Source: Aminipila butyrica (GTDB lineage Bacteria; Bacillota; Clostridia; Peptostreptococcales; Anaerovoracaceae). Taken from it: 64,000 bases of DNA. How positions within the stretch are numbered: the first letter of the stretch is position 1; each line of letters starts with the position of its first letter. Below are positions 13,997-22,696 of the stretch, one piece after another. The position numbers and the translations under genes are program-made. The notes beneath the pieces are model-generated. The model was not told the origin of the DNA and made no database searches. It was given only the letters and a program-made list of their open reading frames with translations. Where the stretch lies: NCBI RefSeq assembly GCF_010669305.1, contig NZ_CP048649.1, forward strand, positions 868,001 through 932,000. The letters are read 5' to 3'.

Positions 13997-14047
13997 ACGT
14001 TATGTTATATAACGTCTTTATTCTATCACACAGAGAGGAAAAAGACA

Positions 14048-14407
14048 ATGAGTGAATTAACTAACAGGGCAATAGCCCACATCACAGAACAGATGATGCA
14101 GGACCAGAACAACCCGGCCATCGTAGCCCTTGAAGAGTATTTGACAGACCTTTGCACAAGCGATAGCGTTGCCAACTTACTTCTATCGAAAGACAAGAGT
14201 TTAAAGGGAGCACTGAAGGCCATAGAAAATGTTGCACGCAAAAAGGCTGTAGGAAACTGCGGCGTAGTGCCCCCAGATGAAGCGGTTGACATCATTAGGG
14301 GATATTACGGAATCCAGGCAAATGAAGACGGCGGCACACGTGATGCGCACGCCGAAACGAAGCCGGATGAAATAATCGACGTGATGGCCCTTCTGGCGGG
14401 AATGTAG
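14048..14407 (+). CDS. PcfK-like protein
   Basis: 119 residues, helical, matching PcfK-like proteins in size, in sequence character (ALEEYLTDLCTSDSVA ... KSLKGALKAIENVARKKA ... DEAVDIIRGYYGI) and in lying directly before a PcfJ gene. PcfK was named from the pCF10 conjugative plasmid; the pair is common in phages and ICEs and its biochemical role is unknown. Confidence 0.8.
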   Translation: MSELTNRAIAHITEQMMQDQNNPAIVALEEYLTDLCTSDSVANLLLSKDKSLKGALKAIENVARKKAVGNCGVVPPDEAVDIIRGYYGIQANEDGGTRDAHAETKPDEIIDVMALLAGM

Positions 14408-15955
14408 GTGGCGAGTATGGAGACAAAACACCAGGAACTATTTGAAAGCAATGCTCCAAAGATTTATAGTGAGCTGCCGTCGCTGAAGACGGACCCGATT
14501 ATAAAGTGGCTCCTAAAGAACGTGTTCAAAGAGCGTTATCTTTTCTACGATAAACCCCAAAAGACAGCGGTGTGCTCCTGCTGCGGAGCGGTAGAGATGC
14601 CGGAAGATGTTAAGCACGACCGTCAGGGCGAGTGCCCCAAGTGCCATGCAAAAGTGACGTATAGGTCTGCTGGAATTGGCCGAGGCAAACTCACAGGCCG
14701 CGTAAGAATTCTCATATTTCAAAAGAAAGGAAAAACCGTATACGCGACGACCAACTTTGTTTATGCAGACTATGGCGAAGGAAAGGTTAGGCTGTTTAAA
14801 GACGTTGATGGTGTATTCAAATTTAATCGAAAAGAACAACAAGGCTATCAGACATCTTACGGGTATTTCGAGGGTGGCCGCTGGATAGAGCAAAAAAATA
14901 TCAGGGTTCCACATAGACAAAGCGACTGGGGGAATGCCCCGCTCTATTTGTACGGAGCCAATTTAAAACAAGTCTTTCAAGGGACAGACCTGCGATACTG
15001 CCAGCTGGCTGAACAGGCGAAAGAGTGGTATCCAAAAACTTTTCTAAAATTGGTGGATTTGAACGCGAAGTATGAATCAATAGAAAAACTGCATAAAGTT
15101 GGGCTGGATCATTTGATTGAATCGAAGCTAGTGGGAGAACATGGTAGTGCCGCCGTTCGATGGAAAAAGACGAATCTATCGGAAATCTTACAGCTCACCA
15201 AGCCGGAGCTCATAAAAGCTAGGGAAATGAAGATAAGCCTGGAAGGCTTGGAAAGGTATAAAATTGCTCGGGATTGTGGGCTTCCAGTTCATATTGGAAA
15301 CAAGTGCGAGTATGATATGGACGTGCTTAAAACCCTTAGAAGCTGCCAGAAACTAATCGAGCCAAGAAAGTTGTATAGATATATCAAGAAACAAGAAGAC
15401 ACAGCTGCCGGATACCGACTTTACACCGTGGCAAAGGACTATAACGACTATATCAAGGAATGCAAGGAGTTGGAACTAGATTTATCTGATAAAGCTATTC
15501 TTCTCCCTAAAGATTTACAAGCAGCTCACGCTAGAACATCGGCGCAGGTTAAGGTAAAGGCCGATCCGGAACAGCAGGAACAAATTAAAAGAAAAGCAAA
15601 GAAACTAAGATATCTTGGATTCCAAGATGGAAACCTGCTCATACGGATAGCTGAGACGGCAGGAGAAATCATCGAAGAAGGTAAACTGATAGGCCACTGT
15701 GTAGGTGGTTATGTGGATGGGGTAGCCGCAGGAAGGACGAATATTTTCTTTGTCCGAAAGAGTAGCGAACCGGAAGAACCATACTTTACCTTGGAGATGA
15801 AAAAAGAAAAAGGCGAATACAGGATGGTTCAATGCCGGGGTGGCGGCAGAAATAAGGGAAATGGAACAATGCCGGAGGACGTGAAGGCGTTTATTGACAA
15901 GTGGATGGCTGAGGTGGTGAACGCCAAGCCAAAGAAAAGAAAGAAGGTAGCTTGA
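14408..15955 (+). CDS. PcfJ domain-containing protein
   Basis: 515 residues. An N-terminal zinc ribbon (CSCCG ... CPKCHA, about residues 57-77), an OB-like region, and the C-terminal PcfJ signature GHCVGGYVDGVAAGRTNIFFVR followed by MVQCRGGGRNKG. The GTG at 14408 directly follows the PcfK stop; an ATG at 14417 is an equally possible start. The stop overlaps the next gene's ATG. Function unknown, probably nucleic-acid related. Confidence 0.85.
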   Translation: MASMETKHQELFESNAPKIYSELPSLKTDPIIKWLLKNVFKERYLFYDKPQKTAVCSCCGAVEMPEDVKHDRQGECPKCHAKVTYRSAGIGRGKLTGRVRILIFQKKGKTVYATTNFVYADYGEGKVRLFKDVDGVFKFNRKEQQGYQTSYGYFEGGRWIEQKNIRVPHRQSDWGNAPLYLYGANLKQVFQGTDLRYCQLAEQAKEWYPKTFLKLVDLNAKYESIEKLHKVGLDHLIESKLVGEHGSAAVRWKKTNLSEILQLTKPELIKAREMKISLEGLERYKIARDCGLPVHIGNKCEYDMDVLKTLRSCQKLIEPRKLYRYIKKQEDTAAGYRLYTVAKDYNDYIKECKELELDLSDKAILLPKDLQAAHARTSAQVKVKADPEQQEQIKRKAKKLRYLGFQDGNLLIRIAETAGEIIEEGKLIGHCVGGYVDGVAAGRTNIFFVRKSSEPEEPYFTLEMKKEKGEYRMVQCRGGGRNKGNGTMPEDVKAFIDKWMAEVVNAKPKKRKKVA

Positions 15956-16995
15956 TGGAAAATATTATTGAGGCTGATTTCAAGGTGGTGCAGGAACGCA
16001 CGTTGGATATTATCGCCACAGAAATCAAAACGATTGACAACCATGTATGCCAAGTGGCATTAAATGGCGCTATAGAAATTGGTGCAAAGCTCGAGGAGGC
16101 CAAGGAAAAGGTCGGACATGGTAATTGGGAAAATTGGTGCAAAGAAAACTTGGATTATTCCAAGTCGCAGGCCGAAAGATTTATGAAAATTTCGGCGGAA
16201 TACGGGAATGAAGATAGCCCGTATTTGTCGGCTATTTCAAAAACGTACACGTGTACGGATTTCAGCATTTCCAAGGCTTTCAGACTTTTACAAGTGCCGG
16301 AAAACGAGATAGAAGACTTCGTCGAAAAAAATGACGTTGACACGATGAAAGTAAGGGAACTGGAAAATGAAATCAAGCGACTAAAGCAGGAAAAAGAGAC
16401 TGCCGACGAACAACTCGAAAATATCGATAGGTTGCAAAGTGATCTTGATACAGCAATGGCAGAGAAGGAAGCTACCGCTAAACTGCTCCAGGATCTTCAG
16501 GAGAAGCAGAAGAAGGCTGAGAATGGCGAGCTACCAGACGATATAAAGGCCGAAATGCTAGAACGCCAGAATGAAATTGATAAGCTAAAAGAATCCCTGG
16601 ATAAATCCAAAGCTAAAGAAAAGAAGCTGAAAGAAGAAAAGGACCGTATAGAGGCTAGTCGAAAAGAAGCTATCCAAGAAGCAGAGAAGAAAGCCCGAGA
16701 TGAAGCGGCGGCCACGGCTCAAGCGGAAGCGGAAAAGGTAGTAGCGGATACCATAGAGCAGCTGGAAAAAGAAACCGAAGAAGCGAAAACACGAGCAGCG
16801 GCAGCAGAAAACATGCTGGCCATGTCTGCTAGCGAAGAGGTAGTAATCTTTAAGACTAAGACTGCTGACCTACAGAAAATGGTTGGAGAAATCAAGACAT
16901 CCATACATAGCCTGTCTGAAAAAGATCCAGAGCAAGCGGACAAGCACCGGCAAGTCTTTAAAAAGGTAATGCAGGCCCTTTATGACGGGATATAG
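15955..16995 (+). CDS. DUF3102 domain-containing coiled-coil protein
   Basis: 346 residues. Residues about 20-125 are a DUF3102 domain (GAIEIGAKLEEAKEKVGHGNWENWCKENL), a DNA-binding-type module seen in phage and plasmid partition or replication proteins. Residues 125-290 are an almost continuous coiled coil rich in Glu, Lys and Ala. The ATG (15955) overlaps the PcfJ stop. A role in phage DNA organisation is inferred only. Confidence 0.85.
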   Translation: MENIIEADFKVVQERTLDIIATEIKTIDNHVCQVALNGAIEIGAKLEEAKEKVGHGNWENWCKENLDYSKSQAERFMKISAEYGNEDSPYLSAISKTYTCTDFSISKAFRLLQVPENEIEDFVEKNDVDTMKVRELENEIKRLKQEKETADEQLENIDRLQSDLDTAMAEKEATAKLLQDLQEKQKKAENGELPDDIKAEMLERQNEIDKLKESLDKSKAKEKKLKEEKDRIEASRKEAIQEAEKKARDEAAATAQAEAEKVVADTIEQLEKETEEAKTRAAAAENMLAMSASEEVVIFKTKTADLQKMVGEIKTSIHSLSEKDPEQADKHRQVFKKVMQALYDGI

Positions 16996-17007
16996 GAGGG
17001 ATAGCAA

Positions 17008-17172
17008 ATGCCAACAGTGAGTAGAGAAGATTTTACCCGACGCCTACTGCAAGCCCAGCGGCGGCGCCGAGCCCGGGAAGAACGAGCCAAGGAGCAAGAC
17101 ATTTATAGTTATTCCGTTGAGGCTATACTGCGAAGCGTAAAAATACGCATGAAAATGGAGGGATATTACTAA
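17008..17172 (+). CDS. Small Arg-rich hypothetical protein
   Basis: 54 residues with RRLLQAQRRRRAREERAKEQD in the first half (basic helix). AGGAGGGATAG precedes the ATG. The stop TAA shares its last base with the next ATG. Confidence 0.6.
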   Translation: MPTVSREDFTRRLLQAQRRRRAREERAKEQDIYSYSVEAILRSVKIRMKMEGYY

Positions 17173-17489
17173 TGAGTAACAGAAACAGACGAATCAAGCC
17201 CATCGAAGCGGCTTTAAGAAAAGAGATAGAGGCCATAGACACCGAGCTACTGGACCTCCAGGAGGAAAACTCCAACTTGCGCCGGCTCCTAGATGAACAG
17301 AACGACTACATAAAGCAGGAGCTTAAGGGCCTCCGAAAAGCCCTTGTAGACCACTACAGATACCAAGAATATCTAAAAAACAGGTTAGAGGATGAAAGCG
17401 CCATACGCCGTCAAAAAGACAACCAGCTGAGAGCGGCTATCGCAGGGATACCGGAGCCAAGACGGCTGATAAAATTCCTATTTAAATAA
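17172..17489 (+). CDS. Coiled-coil hypothetical phage protein
   Basis: 105 residues, helical throughout, with leucine-heptad segments (ELLDLQEENSNLRRLLDEQNDY). Translationally coupled to the preceding gene. No family recognised; last gene before the hairpin at 17510. Confidence 0.6.
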   Translation: MSNRNRRIKPIEAALRKEIEAIDTELLDLQEENSNLRRLLDEQNDYIKQELKGLRKALVDHYRYQEYLKNRLEDESAIRRQKDNQLRAAIAGIPEPRRLIKFLFK

Positions 17490-17503
17490 TTCCCGAAGCA
17501 GAA

Positions 17504-17534
17504 ATAAAAAAGCGCCCATATTTAATGGGCGCAT
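17504..17534 (-). terminator. Intrinsic terminator between convergent genes
   Basis: Stem GCGCCCAT / ATGGGCGC with A-run on the left side of the plus strand, i.e. a T-run on the minus strand. It would end the minus-strand gene 17548-17727 and may also slow rightward transcripts. Confidence 0.65.
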
Positions 17535-17547
17535 AAATCTTTAATTC

Positions 17548-17727
17548 TTACCAATTTCTGTCACAATGACAGAAATTACACCAGTGGCAATAGTGGCACC
17601 AAGGGCACCAAGGATTGGAATGACAACACCAATGGCGCAAATGTCTTCTATCACCGGTAGCACCTAAGATGTTGTTATTACAATCAATTCTACGATTTGT
17701 TGTACCAGATAAAAAACGATCACACAT
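17548..17727 (-). CDS. Small Cys/Trp/His-rich ORF, possibly a frameshifted membrane peptide
   Basis: The ATG at 17727 has a perfect AAAGGAGG nine bases upstream. In this frame the product has 59 residues and ends in an odd CWCH-rich tail (WCPWCHYCHWCNFCHC). In the neighbouring frame the same DNA encodes a very hydrophobic stretch, IGVVIPILGALGATIATGVI, followed by SVIVTEIGKN and a stop. That looks like a genuine membrane helix, so the gene may be frameshifted or use ribosomal frameshifting. A GTG start for the hydrophobic frame is also possible. Confidence 0.45.
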   Translation of the reverse strand: MCDRFLSGTTNRRIDCNNNILGATGDRRHLRHWCCHSNPWCPWCHYCHWCNFCHCDRNW

Positions 17728-17864
17728 ATTAGATGACCTCCTTTGGTCTACAACAGTATATGAAAAAAATATCAATAGTGTTACTAAATAAAAACTTATC
17801 CAAGAAATGAGGTGGCCTTTGGACATACTCCGGGGGCTGGCAATTATAGAAAGTAGGTGAAAAC

Positions 17865-18314
17865 ATGAAAATAAAGGCGATAGCAAAGCTGTGTAAAGAA
17901 TCCAAGTTCATACAGCTTATAGATGTCCCTTCTGGAAGTTCATGCAGACAGTGGATAGGAAACGGTGGAGCGGCATATCCGATTACCGGCTTGCCGTACC
18001 TGGACGAGCAAAGCATCTATACGGTATTTGAGATTCCAGAAGACAAGCAAGAAAAAATTAAATTCATCCACCAGCAAAATCCGGGATTCTTTAATTTTGA
18101 CGATACAGATAGGACTGAGATACAGGTGGAACTTTTAGGCGTGGGGGTTGACCTAGGAAGCAAGCTGATAAAGCCCTTACAGACAAGAAAAGGTATAGGC
18201 TTCTATGACACCAAGTACATGGCGCCGCTAGCAGATATAACCGTAGGTCGTGAGATTTACGAAAGAGAGACCGAGGGGGGCAAACCTACTTTGCAGTTAA
18301 GCAAGGCTTTTTAG
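17865..18314 (+). CDS. Hypothetical phage protein
   Basis: 149 residues. The start ATG follows AGTAGGTGAAAAC. The sequence includes SGSSCRQWIGNGGAAYPITGLPYLD and DVDLG-type strands and looks like a soluble beta-rich protein found in Clostridia prophages. No assigned function. Confidence 0.65.
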   Translation: MKIKAIAKLCKESKFIQLIDVPSGSSCRQWIGNGGAAYPITGLPYLDEQSIYTVFEIPEDKQEKIKFIHQQNPGFFNFDDTDRTEIQVELLGVGVDLGSKLIKPLQTRKGIGFYDTKYMAPLADITVGREIYERETEGGKPTLQLSKAF

Positions 18315-18328
18315 TAAGAGGTATCATC

Positions 18329-18592
18329 ATGCCGGTTGCAGCACTAGACAAAGCTGTCGTACAAACCATGGAGTACATAGCAAGAGAAAGCCGACTGATT
18401 CTTGAAAAAGGAAAGCCAAAAGGCCAGCAAGAAATCAATCTTGAAACCGGAGAAATTGAAGAGGATAAATCCGAAGCATGTATGTGCGGAGTATGCGATG
18501 ACTGCTGCGATTGTCCTGTAGAGGGGAATTGGGAACCTTGCGAAACAAACCAACGCCTTTTGGACAGTAAGTTGGAGGAATTGAGGAGATAG
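18329..18592 (+). CDS. Small Cys-cluster hypothetical protein
   Basis: 87 residues with a Cys cluster CMCGVCDDCCDCPVEGNWEPC at about 52-72, plausibly metal-binding, flanked by helices. It starts 15 bases after the previous stop. Confidence 0.6.
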   Translation: MPVAALDKAVVQTMEYIARESRLILEKGKPKGQQEINLETGEIEEDKSEACMCGVCDDCCDCPVEGNWEPCETNQRLLDSKLEELRR

Positions 18593-18604
18593 CGGAGAGA
18601 TAGC

Positions 18605-18700
18605 ATGAAGAGAACACTTAAAAACTGCGGGATAATGAGAAAGCATGGCCAGGCAGAGGAGGTAGCAGCAGAAGCCGGGCCAAGTGAAGAGGAGAAATGA
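18605..18700 (+). CDS. Very small hypothetical peptide
   Basis: 31 residues (MKRTLKNCGIMRKHG ... EEEK), basic start and acidic tail. GGAGAGATAGC precedes the ATG. Supported only by spacing and ribosome binding site. Confidence 0.4.
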   Translation: MKRTLKNCGIMRKHGQAEEVAAEAGPSEEEK

Positions 18701-18783
18701 CATGATATACAAATATTTTAATACCCATGCACCTATAACCAATCAAAACTATTTGAATACAATAATAATTGGAGGTGCGCAAA

Positions 18784-19386
18784 ATGATGGAGAGTTATCA
18801 AATAGGTAAAGAACAGCAAGGCATAGACAATACAGTATTTACAGCAAGAATTATATGGCGAGATATAATCACCTGGTTACGTCAATATTTGATAGTAAAA
18901 ACAATAAATGCAGACGTTGAATTGCAGCAGGAGACAACGAATGCCCTTCTTCTTCGAGCAGAGAACTTTGGAGATATGATAAGAACTTTCTTTGGTGATA
19001 AAGCAGCTGAAGTTTATCTGGAATTATTTTCTGAATACATTAAGTTACTGATTAGTTTAATTGATGCACTAGCGGAAGGCAATTCCAGTAAAGCAGATGA
19101 AATTGTAAAACAAGTATATCAGAATGATGGCCAAAGAATTGAATTTCTTGCAGGACTAAATCCATATTGGGAGAAAAATACTTTGGAAAATTATATTTAT
19201 ACCTTTACCAACATGCTAGTCCAAGAAATGCTTGCTTTTACATCAAAAGAATATAAGAACAGCATTAGTATCCATAACAGGATTTTATCATACTCAACTA
19301 GTCTAAGTGATTTTATAGCACAAGGAATTAATGATTATTTTACATATAGCATTAGGCCATCTACTGGACTACTATCTGATGAATAA
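18784..19386 (+). CDS. Helical protein, paralogue of 22697-23269
   Basis: 200 residues, all-helical. The motif pattern IIWRDIITWLRQYLI ... FFGDKAAEVYLELFSEYI ... FLAGLNPYWEK ... KEYKNSI matches a Firmicute family that databases often mislabel as acetylglutamate kinase; it has no kinase motifs. Start ATG 18784 behind GGAGGTGC. It is more A+T-rich than the operon genes on either side and shares its family with 22697-23269. Function unknown. Confidence 0.7.
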   Translation: MMESYQIGKEQQGIDNTVFTARIIWRDIITWLRQYLIVKTINADVELQQETTNALLLRAENFGDMIRTFFGDKAAEVYLELFSEYIKLLISLIDALAEGNSSKADEIVKQVYQNDGQRIEFLAGLNPYWEKNTLENYIYTFTNMLVQEMLAFTSKEYKNSISIHNRILSYSTSLSDFIAQGINDYFTYSIRPSTGLLSDE

Positions 19387-19496
19387 AAAATAATAGAAGA
19401 AGTACTATCGCTTCTTTTATTAAAAAGAAGATGTACAAGCACTGCACTGAGCTGTTTTAAGTATGATATATCGCCAGATGAAGAGGAGGAGCAATT

Positions 19497-19733
19497 TTGA
19501 GAGACTGTCAAAAAAATTTTATAAAAACAACCCAGCAGCTCAGGAGCCCATCAAAGGGATTCGAGGACCTACCGGAAATTAAGCACCTACATACCTGTAA
19601 AGCCTCCAAGATAGGTCTGATAGTCACCCCAGAAACAGAGAAGGACAACCAGGAGCTACACAAGGCCATAAGCCGGACCTGTAAGGACCATTGCTGCAAA
19701 CATAAGCGACAAAAGAGGACGGGAACAAGATGA
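19497..19733 (+). CDS. Small Cys/Lys-rich hypothetical protein
   Basis: 78 residues from TTG 19497 behind GAGGAGGAGC. Ends in a basic Cys segment (CKDHCCKHKRQKR). The stop overlaps the start of the next gene by four bases. Confidence 0.5.
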   Translation: MRDCQKNFIKTTQQLRSPSKGFEDLPEIKHLHTCKASKIGLIVTPETEKDNQELHKAISRTCKDHCCKHKRQKRTGTR

Positions 19734-20023
19734 GAAAACAACCTTACAAACCAAAATATCCAATCATAAAAAAGATTTTCCCAATATTCAGGTGGATACA
19801 ATGCGATTATTGCGGATGCAAGTTTAAAAAAGAATACGGATGGGAGATATGGGTTAGAAGCGTATTTGCCAATATAGAAGCAGAACGCCGCTATAGTTGT
19901 ATGACGTGTAACCCTGACGAAGAAACTGTCAAGAAGAGACTAGTACCTGATCCATTCCGCAACTACAGCATTGGGACAGGCAGAGCTAATATTGATGCAG
20001 CAGCTCTGCCAGATAAAGAATAA
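19730..20023 (+). CDS. Zinc-ribbon hypothetical protein
   Basis: 97 residues with CDYCGCKFKK near residues 25-34 and CMTCNPDEE near 60, a plausible treble-clef zinc site. The hairpin at 20057-20082 follows. Confidence 0.6.
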   Translation: MRKQPYKPKYPIIKKIFPIFRWIQCDYCGCKFKKEYGWEIWVRSVFANIEAERRYSCMTCNPDEETVKKRLVPDPFRNYSIGTGRANIDAAALPDKE

Positions 20024-20053
20024 ACAAAATTCTACTGTTATATGTAAGAAAAC

Positions 20054-20082
20054 AAAAAGCCTCTGGACAAGCTCCAGAGGCA
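20054..20082. terminator. Hairpin, possible terminator
   Basis: 9-bp stem GCCTCTGGA / TCCAGAGGC with loop CAAGC. The A-run precedes it, so a classical T-run exists only on the minus strand; on the plus strand it may act as a weak terminator or processing site. Confidence 0.45.
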
Positions 20083-20190
20083 TAGCTATCGGCATTAAAA
20101 ATAAGACATAAACCTATATAGGGACCCAAGCGCTCAGCATGAGCATTAAGACTTGCTAAGAGTATTAATAATTCGGAAATGGAGGTAGCC

Positions 20191-21015
20191 ATGCTTGTAG
20201 AAAAATTGACAACGGTGTGCGGAAGTACAATTTTTGTAAAAGTAAAAATGCTTCGGGATTTTATCCAAGGCCAAAAGAGAAAAAAGAGAAAAAATCCTAC
20301 GGCCGAGAAAGTAGCTGAGGTTAATCAGCGGCTAGCCGAAAAAGAACTGGCTATGATTTTAAATTTTAATTTCAAGCCCGGAGACCTGCATCTAGTTCTC
20401 ACATACAAGCATTTACCCTCCAACGAGGAAGCACACAAGGCGCTGGAGAGATTTATAAAAAGATGCAGAGCATACATGAAGAGGCTTGGGAAAGAATTTA
20501 AAGCGGTTATTGCTACAGAGTATAAGCATAAGAGACTTCATCATCACATCGTATGCTCCGCCGCCGAACTTGAAGAAATTATGAAAATTTGGAAGCAAGG
20601 GCATGTGAAGTGCTCCGTACTAGATATGTCTGGAGATTACAGAAGGCTAGCAGCATACCTTATCAAGGAGACTTCAAAGACATTTCGAGACCCAGATGCT
20701 TTCAGCAAGAGAAGATACAATACAACCAGGAACATACAAAAGCCGGTTACAAAATCTGAGAAGGTATCAGCCTCCATGCTGTTAAGTAATCCGAAACCCA
20801 TCAAGGGTTATTACATAGACCAAGACAGTGTATATAAAGGCGAGAATCCTTTTGATGAAAAACCTTATGTGGAATACGTGATGATCTCCGAGGATGCTGA
20901 AGCACCGAGACTGGTCACATGGAAGCGAGGGAAGAAGGCCCGAAAAGAAAATACATACAGCAAATGGCTTGTGAAGAATCTAAGCAAGCAGATTGAAATA
21001 GATATATCGTTTTAG
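20191..21015 (+). CDS. HUH-family rolling-circle replication protein
   Basis: 274 residues. The three rolling-circle motifs are visible: motif I LHLVLTYKHLP, the HUH motif RLHHHIVCS, and the nicking helix YRRLAAYLIKE with its candidate tyrosine. This matches the phage/plasmid REP ORF2/G2P-type family, whose members nick one strand and stay bound to the 5' end. ATG 20191 is preceded by GGAGGTAGCC; an ATG at 20179 contains that ribosome binding site and is rejected. It is the only replication protein visible in the prophage. Confidence 0.85.
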   Translation: MLVEKLTTVCGSTIFVKVKMLRDFIQGQKRKKRKNPTAEKVAEVNQRLAEKELAMILNFNFKPGDLHLVLTYKHLPSNEEAHKALERFIKRCRAYMKRLGKEFKAVIATEYKHKRLHHHIVCSAAELEEIMKIWKQGHVKCSVLDMSGDYRRLAAYLIKETSKTFRDPDAFSKRRYNTTRNIQKPVTKSEKVSASMLLSNPKPIKGYYIDQDSVYKGENPFDEKPYVEYVMISEDAEAPRLVTWKRGKKARKENTYSKWLVKNLSKQIEIDISF

Positions 21016-21066
21016 CCCATAAGGCTTATTCGTCATGCAAAAAAAGAGAGGGGAAGTGAAGAGGTT

Positions 21067-21372
21067 ATGACAAAACAGGACTTAGAAAATCTTTACCAGC
21101 TCACAGGTGAGATACAGGACATAGAGAGACAGCTAAGCAAGCTAGAAGAAAAAGGCTCCAAGGACTATGTTGGCGATACCGTGAGGGACTACCGAAGCGG
21201 CCAAGGTATACCAATAACCATAAGAGGCTATCCAGAGCGTACATACAGGAGGCAGAGGAACCTCTCAAGAAAGTACCAGGCTATGGTCCAGGCCGAGAAA
21301 ACAAAGCAGCGGGTAGTAGATAATTTTAAGTTTGAGCAGGTTACATACTGCAAGGGGTTAGCTGGGAGGTGA
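21067..21372 (+). CDS. Hypothetical phage protein with coiled coil
   Basis: 101 residues; N-terminal helix LYQLTGEIQDIERQLSKLEEKG, central GIPITIRGYPERTYRR and a basic C-terminus. This type is frequent next to late-gene regulators in Clostridia phages. GGGGAAGTGAAGAGG precedes the ATG. Confidence 0.6.
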   Translation: MTKQDLENLYQLTGEIQDIERQLSKLEEKGSKDYVGDTVRDYRSGQGIPITIRGYPERTYRRQRNLSRKYQAMVQAEKTKQRVVDNFKFEQVTYCKGLAGR

Positions 21373-21378
21373 TAGGCT

Positions 21379-22218
21379 TTGGTAGCGAGAGTATTTCCGA
21401 GGCGGACAAAAGCCACGCCGGATGATGACATGGCTTTCATAGGACCGCTTCCAAGAGAGATAGAGAAAAGCAATCCGGGAATTAAAGAAGTGCATATCAG
21501 TGTTACATTTACATACGACATCCCTAAGGCTGAAAAATTATATAAATCATGGTCGCGGCTGGGGGTACCGATAGAAATGGGCGGCCCTGCTTTCGGAGAC
21601 CGTAACGGAGACTTTGTACCCGGACAATACCTTAAACCCGGATATACATTTACAAGTAGGGGATGCAATAACAAGTGTTGGTTCTGTTCTGCTTGGAGGG
21701 ACACTAACGGATTAAGGGAATTAGAGATCAAGGACGGGTGGAATATCCTAGACGATAATATTTTAGGTACATCGGATCATCACTTTATGACGGTAATGGA
21801 TATGCTTCATAGGCAACCTGAAAGACCTATCTTTACAGGTGGAATTGAGGCAAAGTTATTAAGGCCTTGGCAAGCGAAGCTGATGAAAGAAATCAAAACG
21901 AGGCGCCTGTATTGTGCTTATGACACACCGGACGACTATGAACCGCTTGTGGAGGCTGGAAAGATATTTAGGGCTGCCGGGTTTACAACAGCAAGCCATG
22001 TTTTAAGTTGTTACGTCTTGATTGGGTATAGGGGTGACACGTTTGAAAAGGCTAAAAGCCGATTGATTGATACGATCAGAGCGGGGTTCGTTCCATATGC
22101 TATGCTTTACAGAGATAAAGGGGGACAAGTTGACCCCGAGTGGAGAGCGTTTCAACGGGAGTGGTGCAGACCTCAGATTGTTGGGGTCAAAATGAGAGAA
22201 TATGGGGGAGGTGATTGA
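21379..22218 (+). CDS. Radical SAM-type phage protein
   Basis: 279 residues. The segment SRGCNNKCWFCSAWR gives the Cx3Cx2C cluster motif at Cys96, Cys100 and Cys103, the [4Fe-4S]-binding signature of radical SAM enzymes. Residues about 20-85 (EVHISVTFTYDIPKAEKLYKSW ... GGPAFGD) resemble the B12-binding-type Rossmann domain of MiaB/B12 radical SAM proteins. Later strands such as IGYRGDTFEKA fit the TIM barrel. The substrate is unknown; nucleic-acid or nucleotide modification is a guess from context. TTG start 21379. Confidence 0.8.
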   Translation: MVARVFPRRTKATPDDDMAFIGPLPREIEKSNPGIKEVHISVTFTYDIPKAEKLYKSWSRLGVPIEMGGPAFGDRNGDFVPGQYLKPGYTFTSRGCNNKCWFCSAWRDTNGLRELEIKDGWNILDDNILGTSDHHFMTVMDMLHRQPERPIFTGGIEAKLLRPWQAKLMKEIKTRRLYCAYDTPDDYEPLVEAGKIFRAAGFTTASHVLSCYVLIGYRGDTFEKAKSRLIDTIRAGFVPYAMLYRDKGGQVDPEWRAFQREWCRPQIVGVKMREYGGGD

Positions 22219-22219
22219 C

Positions 22220-22627
22220 ATGACAAATATAAGGCCGATAAATGAAAACAAGTATGGAATAAGCAAGCACCGATTCAGAGAGCTTTATTATTTCTGTCTT
22301 CAGTATCCTGAATGGCAGGAGGAGCTTAAGCATAACACAAATACCGTTGGAGCCATTATTACCGACGGGCTCCCGCACGGCAGTAATACTTCTGACAGCA
22401 CAGCTATTCTGGCAGCCAGACGGGCAGATCTGCGGACGAAATGTGAGATTATAGAAGAGACGGCCATCAAGGCAGATTCGGAGCTGCATGAGTACATTTT
22501 GAAAGCAGTGACCACGGAGAGAGCAAGTTTTAATTATCTCAAGATGAGGATGGGGCTCCCCTGTGAAAGAGATATGTATTATGATCGGCGACGGAAGTTT
22601 TACTGGCTGCTATCGCATGAGGTGTAA
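22220..22627 (+). CDS. Hypothetical phage protein, possible late-transcription regulator
   Basis: 135 residues from ATG 22220 behind GGGGGAGGTGA. The C-terminus FNYLKMRMGLPCERDMYYDRRRKFYWLL resembles the region-4-like helix-turn-helix of phage ArpU/RinA-type late regulators, and it sits at the usual place, before the packaging genes. Function inferred from position and motif. Confidence 0.6.
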   Translation: MTNIRPINENKYGISKHRFRELYYFCLQYPEWQEELKHNTNTVGAIITDGLPHGSNTSDSTAILAARRADLRTKCEIIEETAIKADSELHEYILKAVTTERASFNYLKMRMGLPCERDMYYDRRRKFYWLLSHEV

Positions 22628-22696
22628 TTTAGGGTTGGGCAAGGAACAAAGGAACTTTAATGATAATATATTGTATTAAAAAAAGGAGTTGTAAGA

